Source of the DNA: Chryseobacterium sp. CY350
GTDB taxonomy: Bacteria > Bacteroidota > Bacteroidia > Flavobacteriales > Weeksellaceae
Direction: 5' to 3'
NCBI RefSeq assembly: GCF_027945075.1
Contig: NZ_CP116034.1
Span: 3,286,001-3,350,000, forward strand
Length of the DNA stretch: 64,000 bases
A program made the translations under genes and the position numbers. Position 1 is the stretch's first letter. Each line of letters opens with the position of its first letter. Below the pieces are notes generated by a model that had not been told where the DNA came from, did no database searches, and saw only the letters and a list, made by a program, of their open reading frames with translations. Shown in pieces: positions 1-8,860 of the stretch.

Positions 1-5
1 TATAA

Positions 6-3000
6 TTAAGATATTTCGATCAAACTTCCCCGTTCTTCATCCTTCCTAATATTCAGCGAAACAGGAATTTTCTCTTTCAGTTCTTCAACGTGCGAAATGA
101 TTCCTACAATTCGATTTTCTTTCTGAAGGCTCATCAACGTTTCAAAAACAACATTCACAGATTCCAGATCCTGAGTTCCGAAACCTTCGTCAATGAAAAA
201 GAAATTTTTCTCAGACTGAGCATTCGCCTGAACACTTTCCGCCAAAGCCAAAGCAAGACTCAGCGAAACCTGAAAGGCCTGTCCGCCCGACAATGTTTTT
301 ACGCTTCGGCTTCGTCCTTCGTTGAGGTAATCTACAATTTCAAAATCGTTGTTTTCGTTAAGTTGCAAACTCAGTTGATTCCTCGTCATTCTGTGAAAAC
401 GCACATTGGCATGATCGCACAATTGTCGAAGGTAAATAGATGAAACATACTGCACAAAACCGGCTCCTTTAAAGAGATTGGTCATCACTTTCAGGTTTTC
501 TGCACGCTTTTGAAGTTTTGATAGTTCTATTAAAAGATTTTCTTTTTTCTTAAATTCTTTCTCCAGTCTTTCGATTTCCGATGTTAATTTTACAACCGAA
601 TCATTCACTGTTTTTAATTCGTTTTCAATGGTTTTGAACTGATTTTCAACGGCTGAAAAATGTTCTTCATCAAATGAAAAATCTTTAAGTTTTGTTTTAA
701 GTTCAGAAATTCCGTTTTTCAAAGTTTCAAAATCTATTCTGAATTTTTGAATTTTATTTCTAGCTTGTTGAACATCAATTTCCCGTGATAAAATCGTTTG
801 AACCTCAACCAAATTACTGAAATTTTGTTCGGATAAAAACTGTTTTATAACATTTTCGTTGTCAGAAAATTCTTTTTCAAGTTCCAGAATTCTTTTTTCA
901 AGTTGTAAAACGATTGTTTTTTGCTCGGCAAGTTTTGGGGAAAGTTCTTTTTCTTTTTTAATTAAAATCTGATAATTCTGCTCGGTTTCAAGATTCGACT
1001 TAGCGAGTTTCTCATAGCTTTCTTCAACTTCAGCAACGGTTTTTTCCTGATGATTTTCCCATTCCAGAATTCGCAGATTCGATTCATTGGTCTTGATCTG
1101 TTCAGCTTTTTTAGCTTCATCCAAGGTGAATTTTTCCAGCGCTTTATGATAGGAAGTAAGAGTTTCGCGCTCTTTTTCTAAATTTTTCTGTTCGGTGGAA
1201 ATATTCTGACCAATCTGCTCGATCTGTTTTTCTATTTCGAAAGATTGCAGACGTTTCTGTTCAAATTCAGCTTCGTTTTCAGCATTAAATTCTATCCAGA
1301 CAAATTTTTGCGAATGATTTTGAAGATTGATCTGAATTTGCTTTAAAATTTCTTCCTCAGATTTCAGTTGTTCTTCAAAAATAGTTTTCCGGTCTAGAAT
1401 TTTTTCAATTTCCTGATATTTTTTCTGAATTTCCTGCTTTTGAGCTTCGAGATTTTCGATTTGCTTTTGCAATTCATTCAATTCAGAATTCACATCATCA
1501 AACTCCACAATATTCGGATGTTCCAGCGAGCCACAAAGCGGACAAGTTTCTCCGTCATGCAGTTCACTTGCAAAATGTGACAGCTTTTGCTGAATTTCTA
1601 ATTGTTTTTGCTTCTCAGTAAGTTGTTTTTTCTGAGTTTCTAAAGCATCAATTTGAGTTTTAAAATCATTTTTAAAACTTTCAGTACTGATTTCAAAAGG
1701 TTTTAATTCTGCTGAAATCTTTGCAATTTCGGCTTTCTTTTGATTTGTTTTTTCGCTTTGTTTTTGATAAGATTCTGTCAGATTTTTCTTATCTAAAAAC
1801 CAGTTTCCAACGTCAATTACTAATTTTGAATTTAATTTTTTGGGTTTTAAAACGTCAGTTTCTTTTGCTAGTTCGGTAAGTTTTTTTTGAATCAGTTGAA
1901 TGTTCGCTTCAACTTCCTGTACTTTTTCCGAACCCTTTTTTGTTCTTTCTTTCAGAATTTCAATTTCACCAGAAAACTTCAGCATCTGCAATATTAAATT
2001 CAAATCATTTTCCTGAATTTTTGAATGATCTAATGCTTCAAATTTTGGTAAGATCGCAGAAAGTTTTTCCGTTAAAGATTTAAATTCAGTTTCCGTTTCA
2101 GATAAAATTTTAGTCTGATCTTCTTTGTCTTTCTGATGAGATTCAATTTCATTTTGAAGTTTGCTCTTCTCAATAATTAATGGATTAAAAATGCGAAAAA
2201 CCTTGTCAAATAATTCAGTTTTTGTTTCTAATAGATCAACTTCAGTTTTCTGCACAGACAGTTTTTCCAAATCTTCTTTTTTCCTTTTTAAAAGTTCGAA
2301 ATCTTCTTTTAAATTTTTGAGTTGCTGATATTTTTCGCCAATCTCTTGAAACTGAATCTTTATTGCTTCCAGTTTTTGATTTTCGGTCGATAATTCTTCT
2401 TTTTTTAATGAAATCTGTTCTTCATTTACTTCTTCAAAACCTTTCAGCTGACCTTCCAGCTGATCCAGTTCTGATCTGTTTTTGGCATTTAAAGTCGAAA
2501 CATTATTCTGGAGATCAAAACGCTGAAGATTAAAAATCTCCTTCATCATATTTGTTCTTTCGGTTGCTCCAAGTTCCAGAAATTCTTTGAACTGACCTTG
2601 CGGAATAATGATTGTACGTTTAAAATTGGCATAACTTAAACCGATTATTTCCTCGCAATTAGAATGATCCAGAGGAATCCATTTTTCATTTATTTTTTCA
2701 TAAAATGTAACAGAAGAAGGTTTTACATCATCAAATTTTTTAGAATTTCTTTTAAAATCACGAGTCGCACGAAAGATTTTGTTCTCATGATTGATAAAAT
2801 CAAACTGAATGTAAGAAGAGTTAGATTTCAGGTTCATCATGTTGTACGCTCTTTTGTCGCGCATATTCAGGCGTTCCGTTTCCCCATAAAGTGCAAACGA
2901 AATCGCTTCTAAAATTGATGATTTTCCCGAACCGACAGATCCGAAAATCCCGAACAATCCGGCTTCCGTGAGATTTTTAAAATCAATGGTCTGTCGTTCC

Positions 3001-3044
3001 TGATAAGAATATAAACCCTCAATGGTTAATTGAATAGGAATCAT
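6..3044 (-). CDS. sbcC: SbcC, ATPase subunit of the SbcCD nuclease
   Basis: SMC/Rad50-like ATPase that works with SbcD to cut hairpins and process double-strand ends in the cytoplasm. The 1012-residue protein has a Walker A (GSVGSGKS, about 35-42), two long coiled-coil arms rich in K, E, Q and L, a zinc-hook CPLC near residues 501-504 between the arms, an LSGGQ signature near 918, and a Walker B (FFFIDEG) near 948. This is the normal head-arm-hook-arm-head layout and the normal length. Its stop lies close to the window edge. sbcD lies 5 bp upstream on the same strand, so the two are co-transcribed. The start MIPIQLTIEG is typical of the family. Confidence 0.95.
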   Translation of the reverse strand: MIPIQLTIEGLYSYQERQTIDFKNLTEAGLFGIFGSVGSGKSSILEAISFALYGETERLNMRDKRAYNMMNLKSNSSYIQFDFINHENKIFRATRDFKRNSKKFDDVKPSSVTFYEKINEKWIPLDHSNCEEIIGLSYANFKRTIIIPQGQFKEFLELGATERTNMMKEIFNLQRFDLQNNVSTLNAKNRSELDQLEGQLKGFEEVNEEQISLKKEELSTENQKLEAIKIQFQEIGEKYQQLKNLKEDFELLKRKKEDLEKLSVQKTEVDLLETKTELFDKVFRIFNPLIIEKSKLQNEIESHQKDKEDQTKILSETETEFKSLTEKLSAILPKFEALDHSKIQENDLNLILQMLKFSGEIEILKERTKKGSEKVQEVEANIQLIQKKLTELAKETDVLKPKKLNSKLVIDVGNWFLDKKNLTESYQKQSEKTNQKKAEIAKISAELKPFEISTESFKNDFKTQIDALETQKKQLTEKQKQLEIQQKLSHFASELHDGETCPLCGSLEHPNIVEFDDVNSELNELQKQIENLEAQKQEIQKKYQEIEKILDRKTIFEEQLKSEEEILKQIQINLQNHSQKFVWIEFNAENEAEFEQKRLQSFEIEKQIEQIGQNISTEQKNLEKERETLTSYHKALEKFTLDEAKKAEQIKTNESNLRILEWENHQEKTVAEVEESYEKLAKSNLETEQNYQILIKKEKELSPKLAEQKTIVLQLEKRILELEKEFSDNENVIKQFLSEQNFSNLVEVQTILSREIDVQQARNKIQKFRIDFETLKNGISELKTKLKDFSFDEEHFSAVENQFKTIENELKTVNDSVVKLTSEIERLEKEFKKKENLLIELSKLQKRAENLKVMTNLFKGAGFVQYVSSIYLRQLCDHANVRFHRMTRNQLSLQLNENNDFEIVDYLNEGRSRSVKTLSGGQAFQVSLSLALALAESVQANAQSEKNFFFIDEGFGTQDLESVNVVFETLMSLQKENRIVGIISHVEELKEKIPVSLNIRKDEERGSLIEIS

Positions 3045-3049
3045 TTTTT

Positions 3050-4255
3050 TTATTGGTTTAAAATTTCATTAAACAAACTGATAAGTTCTTCATTGGCTTC
3101 CTGACCGCCATTTTTAGATTTAAAATAATCTTTAAACAAAAACTCGATATCCTGATTGAGATTGATTTCGTGTAATTGATTTTCATTAAAACCCTGGCTT
3201 TTAACCTTTGGAATAAGATATACAATTCCGCTGTGAGACTGATAAATCTGCTTTCTTTCTTCGGCTTTCAAAAACGTTTCGCTTTCTAAGGTGAGTTCCA
3301 CAAGTGTATCTTGATTCTCGCGAAGCCATTGTATTGTATTTTCCACAGAATCAAAAGACTTTCTGGAGAGACATTTTCCGTTTTGTATGGCAATCTTTGC
3401 GAAGGCAACCGGCTGATTGGGTTCTGCTTCAATTATAGATATATATTTTGTCTGTCCGGCTTCACTGAAGCTGTAGCATAATGGGGAAGATGCGTAGACG
3501 ACAGGCTTGTCTGCCGTTCCGATATTTTGAAAACCATGCAGATGTCCCAAAGCCGTATATTGTATTTGTGAAGGAATAATATCCGAATAAATAAGGTCTG
3601 CATTTCCTATTTTAATCGGTTTTTCACCTTCAGGCTCCTCGATAATTGCTACACCTTTTTTGTTCATATATAAATGTGTAATCAGAAGGTTAACCCCTTT
3701 TTGATCACAGAATTCATCAGCGATTTGTTTCCAGCTTTCTTTTAAAACATTGTTGATTTCGTCTTCCTTATTTTCTCCAAGATATTCTTTTAAACGAACT
3801 TCATTTGCATAAGGCGTATGTAAAATTCTTATGGGAAACTCTTGATTTTTTAATTGTAATTCAATAAAACCAGCGGCTGAATTTGAAATTTTAAAATGCT
3901 CCAGTTCGAAAGGATGAATCGTTGCTTTCGGATGACCGATTAATATAATTCCGCATTCTCTTGCCAGCGGATCCGGAGCGTCAATCAGATTTGGAGAATC
4001 ATGATTTCCTGCAATAGCAATCACAGGGCGTTTTCCGTTTAATGACAGTCGTTTCAATGTTTTGTAAAACAGTTCTGTTGCTTCTACACTCGGGTTGAAA
4101 TTATCAAATAGATCTCCGGCAATTAAAACGAGATCAACATTTTGTTCATCGGCAATTTCTACAATTTCGTTCATCACCAAAACCTGTTCTTCCAATCGTG
4201 AAAAACGGTCGAGGCGTTTACCCAAATGCCAATCGGCGGTGTGAAGGATTTTCAT
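3050..4255 (-). CDS. sbcD: SbcD, nuclease subunit of SbcCD
   Basis: Calcineurin-type metallophosphoesterase that supplies the nuclease activity of the SbcCD complex. The metal-binding motifs are visible in order: D8 and H10 (TADWH), GDLFD near 47-51, GNHD near 83-86, and a late GHLHG near 246. At 401 residues it has the usual length, including the C-terminal capping region that contacts SbcC. The gene sits between a small basic protein gene, whose stop overlaps the sbcD start (ATGA-type), and sbcC 5 bp downstream. Identity is firm from motifs plus context. Confidence 0.95.
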   Translation of the reverse strand: MKILHTADWHLGKRLDRFSRLEEQVLVMNEIVEIADEQNVDLVLIAGDLFDNFNPSVEATELFYKTLKRLSLNGKRPVIAIAGNHDSPNLIDAPDPLARECGIILIGHPKATIHPFELEHFKISNSAAGFIELQLKNQEFPIRILHTPYANEVRLKEYLGENKEDEINNVLKESWKQIADEFCDQKGVNLLITHLYMNKKGVAIIEEPEGEKPIKIGNADLIYSDIIPSQIQYTALGHLHGFQNIGTADKPVVYASSPLCYSFSEAGQTKYISIIEAEPNQPVAFAKIAIQNGKCLSRKSFDSVENTIQWLRENQDTLVELTLESETFLKAEERKQIYQSHSGIVYLIPKVKSQGFNENQLHEINLNQDIEFLFKDYFKSKNGGQEANEELISLFNEILNQ

Positions 4256-4422
4256 GATGCTTGAGATTCGTCTTCTTGTTCTGTAGTCAGTTTGGCTTTT
4301 GTATTTTCACGCATTTCCTTCAAGCGATTTTTTCTTTTCAGTTCGGCTTCCTGAATTTTGCGCTTTTTGTCAGCAATTTTCTTATTATGTATTTTTTTAT
4401 TTGCGTCTGTATTTCTACTCAT
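4252..4422 (-). CDS. small Lys-rich protein upstream of sbcD
   Basis: Open frame of 56 codons, ATG at 4422 and TGA at 4254-4252, overlapping the sbcD start codon by 4 bases. The product begins MSRNTDANKK and is one charged, probably helical stretch rich in Lys, Arg and Glu, with an acidic tail ending in EDESQAS. There is no signal peptide or membrane segment. The stop/start overlap with sbcD suggests translational coupling and argues that the frame is real. I do not recognise a family. It could be a nucleic-acid or complex-binding accessory of SbcCD, but that is only inferred from position. Confidence 0.6.
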   Translation of the reverse strand: MSRNTDANKKIHNKKIADKKRKIQEAELKRKNRLKEMRENTKAKLTTEQEDESQAS

Positions 4423-4588
4423 CTCAACTTATTTAGGCAAATTTTTACTTTAAAATTGGTATTGCTAAATTAATCTATTCTTTAGAGAAAACTTTATTTC
4501 AGATGGTTTTTCAATATTTAATTCTGCAGTTTATTTATTGTAGAAATATTTTCTTTAACAAGTTTTTGAGATTAAAAAGATCTCCGTC

Positions 4589-4882
4589 GGTTTAAAACAA
4601 TCTTGTTTATAACTGCTGGAGGTGTATGTTGGTTTAAAACATCCTTGTTTGTAACCGAAGGAATTCTCGGTTGGTTTAAAACAATACTGTTTGCGACTTC
4701 CCGAGCTTGAATTTTATTTAAAATCACCCAATTGGTAATAAAATAGAGTTGTGTTTGGTTTGTTTTTTTGTGTTTTGTAATGAAACAAAGAATACTTTTA
4801 TTTAAAATTACTTCATTTATAATAAAACGCGGTTGAGATGGGCTTGTTTTTATATGGTTTAGAACCACATAGGCATTCAAAA
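4589..4882. repeat. tandem array of seven 42-bp units with dyad-symmetric cores
   Basis: Units start at 4589, 4631, 4673, 4715, 4757, 4799 and 4841, exactly 42 bp apart. Each has a 25-bp conserved core and a 17-bp variable part. The first three cores begin GGTTTAAAAC and end GTTTATAAC or similar, so each core is an imperfect inverted repeat. Cores 4 and 6 resemble each other (TATTTAAAAT), as do 5 and 7, hinting at an older 84-bp duplication. Because 42 is a multiple of three, the minus strand stays open for 104 codons (TTG start at 4886), encoding a 14-residue repeat with a VLN-type centre. Coding is doubtful: no ATG, and the unit-to-unit changes are not mainly silent. Confidence 0.8.
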
Positions 4883-4930
4883 CCAATGAGGTTTAGATGA
4901 CGTTTAAATAATGTTTAGAAATGAAATAAT

Positions 4931-4938
4931 TACCTTTG
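4931..4938 (+). promoter_or_regulatory. promoter -7 element (TAnnTTTG) of the VF530 gene
   Basis: TACCTTTG matches the Bacteroidota -7 consensus. It lies 7 bp before the ATG at 4946, so the leader would be very short. Confidence 0.5.
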
Positions 4939-4945
4939 TCAAATT

Positions 4946-5191
4946 ATGGAGCAACATTCAAAAGATCCTCTACACGGAAAAAGACTAGACGCCATTCTTG
5001 AAGAATTGGTAGAGTATTATCAGGGATTTGAAAAACTGGGCGAACAGATCAATATAAAATGTTTCACAGACAATCCGAGCATCAATTCTTCGCTGAAATT
5101 TTTGCGCAAAACCGACTGGGCAAGAGTAAAAGTGGAGAGTTTGTATCTGTATGTTTTGAGACAGAAAAAAAAGGCTGAAGCAAAGAAATAA
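4946..5191 (+). CDS. VF530-family (DUF2132) protein
   Basis: Small 81-residue protein of the VF530/DUF2132 family, described as DNA-binding from the structure of the Vibrio member; the biological role is unknown. The family pattern is visible: an N-terminal DPLHGKRLDAIL helix, then a segment around NPSINSSLKFLRKTDWAR, and a basic C-terminus (RQKKKAEAKK). The length fits the family. It lies alone between the 42-bp repeat array and the FKBP gene, with its own -7 element just before the ATG. Family assignment is from recognition of the sequence pattern; the function is not established. Confidence 0.8.
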   Translation: MEQHSKDPLHGKRLDAILEELVEYYQGFEKLGEQINIKCFTDNPSINSSLKFLRKTDWARVKVESLYLYVLRQKKKAEAKK

Positions 5192-5256
5192 TAGATATTA
5201 AATGTCATGTAAATGTGTTTTAATGTGTTTTCGGCATTCACTTCTTTCAAAAATAG

Positions 5257-5264
5257 TATCTTTG
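5257..5264 (+). promoter_or_regulatory. promoter -7 element of the FKBP gene
   Basis: TATCTTTG, a perfect TAnnTTTG, 42 bp before the ATG at 5307. Confidence 0.6.
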
Positions 5265-5306
5265 TCAGGTTAATCGTGAGCGTAATCACGACAAAAAATA
5301 AAAAAT

Positions 5307-5807
5307 ATGACAATTGATCAGAAACACGTTGTAGCTGTAAAATACATTCTTCATACCATAGAAGAAGACGGAACTAAAGTTCTTGTAGAGGAAACAACAG
5401 AAGAAAATCCGCTGACATTTTTGTACGGTATGGGAATGATGATTCCAAAATTTGAACAGAACATTCTTGGTTTAAAAGCTGGCGACAAAGCTGACTTTGT
5501 AATTCAGCCGGAGGAAGCTTACGGTGAAAAACAGGAAGATGCGATTGCACAATTGCCAATCGATATGTTTGGTGAGGCAGGAATTCCTCCAGTAGGAGCA
5601 ATTTTACCTCTTACAGATAATGAAGGAAATAATTTCCAGGCTTTTGTGGTAGAAGTTACTCCTGAAGCTGTAATTGCAGACCTGAACCACCCGATGGCAG
5701 GTAAAGTTTTAGATTTCCAGGTTGAAATTTTAAATACGCGCCCTGCAACAGAAGAGGAACTTTCTCACGGTCATGCGCATGGCATCGACGGAAACGAGGC
5801 TCACTAA
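5307..5807 (+). CDS. FKBP-type peptidyl-prolyl isomerase, SlyD-like
   Basis: Catalyses cis-trans isomerisation of proline peptide bonds and probably acts as a folding helper in the cytoplasm. The 166-residue protein has the SlyD order: a first half of FKBP with a conserved GMGMMIPKFE segment and GDKADFVIQPEEAYGE, an inserted-flap chaperone region, and the returning half with NHPMAGKVLDFQVEI. The tail is His-rich (SHGHAHG), as in metal-binding SlyD. No signal peptide is present. It is a single-gene unit: a -7 element lies upstream and a strong terminator directly downstream. Confidence 0.9.
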   Translation: MTIDQKHVVAVKYILHTIEEDGTKVLVEETTEENPLTFLYGMGMMIPKFEQNILGLKAGDKADFVIQPEEAYGEKQEDAIAQLPIDMFGEAGIPPVGAILPLTDNEGNNFQAFVVEVTPEAVIADLNHPMAGKVLDFQVEILNTRPATEEELSHGHAHGIDGNEAH

Positions 5808-5829
5808 GAGTTTTTAGATAAATATAAAT

Positions 5830-5857
5830 GTCCGGCAGAAATGCCGGACTTTTTTTT
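5830..5857 (+). terminator. terminator after the FKBP gene
   Basis: Perfect 8-bp stem GTCCGGCA/TGCCGGAC with a GAAA loop, followed by eight T. Confidence 0.9.
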
Positions 5858-5941
5858 ACACATGTGTCACATAAGTTTAAGTTTTTAAACCAAGAAAAAT
5901 CTTTGTGACTTATGTGTTAAAAGTTTTTGTGATTAGATAAG

Positions 5942-6319
5942 TCAATCTAAAAACTCACCGCTTACATAATACCAACGGTTTTGAATCATTTTGAAGGTCG
6001 ATAATTCGTGATGAATATTTTTTTCTCCCTCTTCATCGGTGTAATATGCCTTGAATTCCACCTTATTCATTGATGGTTTACTGACGATCTCCAATTTTGT
6101 CCATTCATTGATTTCTCCCCATTCCTGCAGATCTTTTGTATTGTGAAACTGCCTTTTACCGGGAGACGTAGTTTCCATTAAATATTTTCCATTCGGAATA
6201 GCAAAGGCAGAAAACCGCGAACGCATCAAAGCTTCTGCGGTAGGAGCATTTTTTTCTCCTGTGTGAAAAGGTTTGCAACATTCTTCATAGGATTTTCCGG
6301 AGCAACAGGGGCAATTCAT
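5942..6319 (-). CDS. YchJ-family protein with SEC-C motif
   Basis: UPF0225/YchJ-type protein of 125 residues. It opens with a Cys-rich zinc motif (C3, C5, C6, C14, C15) typical of SEC-C domains, followed by the family's EALMRSRFSAFA segment and an NTF2-like fold region with WYYVSGEFLD at the end. The biochemical role is not established; SEC-C zinc motifs usually bind proteins. It is preceded by a perfect -7 element on the minus strand (6342-6349) and convergent with the FKBP gene. Length and motif placement agree with the family. Confidence 0.85.
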   Translation of the reverse strand: MNCPCCSGKSYEECCKPFHTGEKNAPTAEALMRSRFSAFAIPNGKYLMETTSPGKRQFHNTKDLQEWGEINEWTKLEIVSKPSMNKVEFKAYYTDEEGEKNIHHELSTFKMIQNRWYYVSGEFLD

Positions 6320-6341
6320 TCTTTTGATTTTTATTTAAACA

Positions 6342-6349
6342 CAAATTTA
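6342..6349 (-). promoter_or_regulatory. promoter -7 element of the ychJ-like gene
   Basis: Reads TAAATTTG on the minus strand, 23 bp before the ATG at 6319. Confidence 0.6.
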
Positions 6350-6390
6350 CACGAATATTTTTTGCGCGAATATCACAAAGCTTGATTCAA

Positions 6391-6447
6391 TAGAGCCGGC
6401 TTTAGCTTGTGTTATATTTAAATTTATTCCATTGGCTTTAGCCAAAA
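6391..6447. repeat. paired GGCTTTAGC hairpin repeat, copy 1
   Basis: Contains CCGGCTTTAGCTTG and, about 25 bp later, the perfect stem TGGCTTTAGCCA. The 15 bases at 6433-6447 recur identically at 29747-29761. Intergenic only. Confidence 0.6.
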
Positions 6448-6540
6448 CCTATCGCACATTTGCAGATAGGGCAGATTTTAAGTTAAAAATAAAAAGCTGC
6501 TCAATCAGCAAAATGTGCGATATTATTATTTTACCTTTAA

Positions 6541-6570
6541 AAGAAAGAAGCACTCAAAAATGAATGCTTC
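6541..6570 (-). terminator. terminator after the M3 peptidase gene
   Basis: A 10-bp stem (one G-T pair), GAAGCATTCA/TGAGTGCTTC on the minus strand, followed by a T-rich run, 8 bp past the peptidase stop codon. Confidence 0.75.
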
Positions 6571-6577
6571 CTAAAAA

Positions 6578-8719
6578 TTATTTAATAAAACCTCTGTTTC
6601 TCAACAACGGTTTAATATCAGGATCGTGCCCTGTGAAATCTCGAAATGCCTGATTTAGATCAACAGAATTTCCTACAGATAAGATATATTTTCTGAAACG
6701 GTCACCGTTTTCTCTGGTCAAACCGCCGTTTTTCGAAATCCATTCCCAAGCATCGCTATCTAAAGTTTCAGACCATAAATACGCATAGTATCCGGCCGAA
6801 TAACCACCTCCCCAAATGTGTGCAAAGTATGGCGTGTGGTATCTTGGCGGAACGGTTGATAAAGTAAATCCGTGATTATTTAAAGATTGTTTTTCAAAAT
6901 CTAAAACCGGAAGCAATTGTCCTTCATTAGTTACAGAATGCCAATCCATATCCAGGGCTGCTGCAGAGACAAGTTCAGTGGTCATGTAACCTTGATTGAA
7001 AGTCGCAGCATTTTTAATTTTATCAACCAAAGCCTGTGGAATCGGTTGTTTTGTTTCATAATGAAGAGCGTAGTTTTTCAAAACGACCGGATCTAAAGCC
7101 CAATGCTCATTAATTTGCGAAGGAAATTCTACAAAATCTCTAGGGACATTAGTTCCCGAAAGTGAAGGATATTTCTGGCTCGCAAACATTCCGTGAATAG
7201 AGTGACCAAACTCATGGAAAATCGTGGTTACATCATCATAACTAATTAATGAAGGCTTTCCTGGCGCTGGTTTTTGATAATTATAACAATTGACAATCAC
7301 TGGTTTTGTTCCCAAAAGATAAGATTGTTCAACAAAATTGCTCATCCACGCACCACCATTCTTAGAATCACGAGTGTAAAAGTCTAGGTAATAAATAGCC
7401 AATGATTTTCCGTCTTGGTCAAAAACTTCGTATGTAACGACATCCGGATGATAAACGGGAAGATCAGTTCTTTTTTTGAAGGTCAATCCGTAGAATTTTT
7501 CAGCAGCAAAAAAAACTCCTTTTTCCAGAACGGTTGTGATCTCAAAATAAGGTTTAATTTGGTTTTCATCTAAATCAAATTTAGCTTTTCTCACTTGTTC
7601 AGCATAGAAATTCCAGTTCCAAGGTTCTAGTTTAAAACCACCTTTTTGCTGATCTATCAAATCCTGAATGTCTTTTGCTTCACGTTTTGCTGTTTCCACA
7701 GCGGGAGTCGCCAGTTGGTTCATCAATTTTACTGCCGCATCGGGAGTTTTTGCCATCTGATCCTGCAACTTCCATTCTGCAAAGCTTTTTTTGCCTAAAA
7801 TCTGCGCTTTTTTCAGTCTTAATCTTGCGAGTTTTTCAATTGTTTCTCTCGTGTCGCTGCTTCCGCCTTTTTCCGCTCTCATCCATGATGCTTTGAAAAC
7901 TTTTTCACGGGTTGCTCGGTTGGTGAGGTTTTGAAGAACAGGTTGTTGTGTAGTATTTTGAAGAGCTAAAAGATATTTGCCTTCTTTTCCGGCAGTTTTT
8001 GCATCAGCTGCAGCTGCCGCAATTTCGTCTGCGGAAAGTCCGTCAAGTTCCTTTACATTGTCGATGATAATTCCGCCTTCCTTTCTTGCTTCAAGCAATT
8101 TATTAGAATATTGTGTCGAAAGTGAGGCCATTTCCTGATTTACCTGCTTCAGTTTCTCTTTGTCTGCTGATGAAAGATTGGCTCCGGCGATCTCAAAATT
8201 CTGTTTATAAAATTGTAAAAGTCTTTTGCTTTCAGAATCTAAACCGTTGTCTGAAATAGCTTTAATTCTGTTATATAAATTTTCATTCAGATACATCTTG
8301 TCAGAATGTGCCGCAAAAATAGGAGCAAATTCTTCATCTAAAGCCTGTAGCGTAGGATTTGTGTTTGCACTGGTTAAATTTGAAAAAATAGTTACCGCTC
8401 TTTTCAAAACTTCACCACTTTTTTCCAGAGCAACGATGGTATTGTCAAAAGTTGCAGTTTCGGTATTGTTAGCGATTTTCAGGATTTCGGCATCATGCTG
8501 TTTTAAGCCAAATTCGAATGCGGGTTTGAAATGTTCATTTTTAATTTTATCAAATTCCGGGGCTTCATATTGAAGTTTGCTTTTCTTCATAAAAGGATTT
8601 GAAGAAAGCGAAGCATCAGGAACCGGAATTTCCTGCGTTATGTCGTTTGTTTTCATTGTGGTACAAGAGTAATTGAATGCTAAAGCAGAAATTAATAATG
8701 CTGATGAAATGTTTTTCAT
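6578..8719 (-). CDS. dcp: M3-family zinc peptidase (Dcp-like), predicted lipoprotein
   Basis: Peptidyl-dipeptidase/oligopeptidase of the M3 (thimet) family that breaks down short peptides. Of 713 residues, the first 20 or so form a lipoprotein signal with Cys in NYSCTTMK, so it is probably anchored to a membrane facing the periplasm. The zinc motif HEFGH lies at 502-506, within FHEFGHSIHGMF, and a downstream glutamate region (FVEFPSQINEHW) fits the third ligand. Length is typical for Dcp (about 680-720). It stands alone with its own terminator. M3 lipoproteins are common in Flavobacteriia; substrate specificity cannot be read from the sequence. Confidence 0.92.
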   Translation of the reverse strand: MKNISSALLISALAFNYSCTTMKTNDITQEIPVPDASLSSNPFMKKSKLQYEAPEFDKIKNEHFKPAFEFGLKQHDAEILKIANNTETATFDNTIVALEKSGEVLKRAVTIFSNLTSANTNPTLQALDEEFAPIFAAHSDKMYLNENLYNRIKAISDNGLDSESKRLLQFYKQNFEIAGANLSSADKEKLKQVNQEMASLSTQYSNKLLEARKEGGIIIDNVKELDGLSADEIAAAAADAKTAGKEGKYLLALQNTTQQPVLQNLTNRATREKVFKASWMRAEKGGSSDTRETIEKLARLRLKKAQILGKKSFAEWKLQDQMAKTPDAAVKLMNQLATPAVETAKREAKDIQDLIDQQKGGFKLEPWNWNFYAEQVRKAKFDLDENQIKPYFEITTVLEKGVFFAAEKFYGLTFKKRTDLPVYHPDVVTYEVFDQDGKSLAIYYLDFYTRDSKNGGAWMSNFVEQSYLLGTKPVIVNCYNYQKPAPGKPSLISYDDVTTIFHEFGHSIHGMFASQKYPSLSGTNVPRDFVEFPSQINEHWALDPVVLKNYALHYETKQPIPQALVDKIKNAATFNQGYMTTELVSAAALDMDWHSVTNEGQLLPVLDFEKQSLNNHGFTLSTVPPRYHTPYFAHIWGGGYSAGYYAYLWSETLDSDAWEWISKNGGLTRENGDRFRKYILSVGNSVDLNQAFRDFTGHDPDIKPLLRNRGFIK

Positions 8720-8800
8720 AAATAATTATTATTAAAACATAAAGATATTAAAAGTAATTGAAAAATTAAGGTGAACTTCACAGTCCTTTGCTAAAATATA

Positions 8801-8830
8801 ATCAGGTTTCCAATATTTTGAAAACCTGAT
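8801..8830. terminator. possible hairpin between the SPW and M3 peptidase genes
   Basis: Stem ATCAGGTTT/AAACCTGAT with a 12-base loop, followed on the minus strand by an AT-rich stretch but no clean T run. Weak terminator candidate for the SPW gene. Confidence 0.4.
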
Positions 8831-8860
8831 ATAATTACTGAATTGAAATAAAAAAATATC

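Noticed and set aside
4589..4882. CRISPR array
   Set aside because: The 25-bp cores diverge strongly between units, the variable parts are only 17 bp, and no cas gene is in the window.
4572..4886. 104-codon frame on the minus strand as a protein gene
   Set aside because: It is open because the 42-bp repeat is a multiple of three; only a TTG start, and the differences between units change amino acids freely. Kept as a repeat and raised as a finding.
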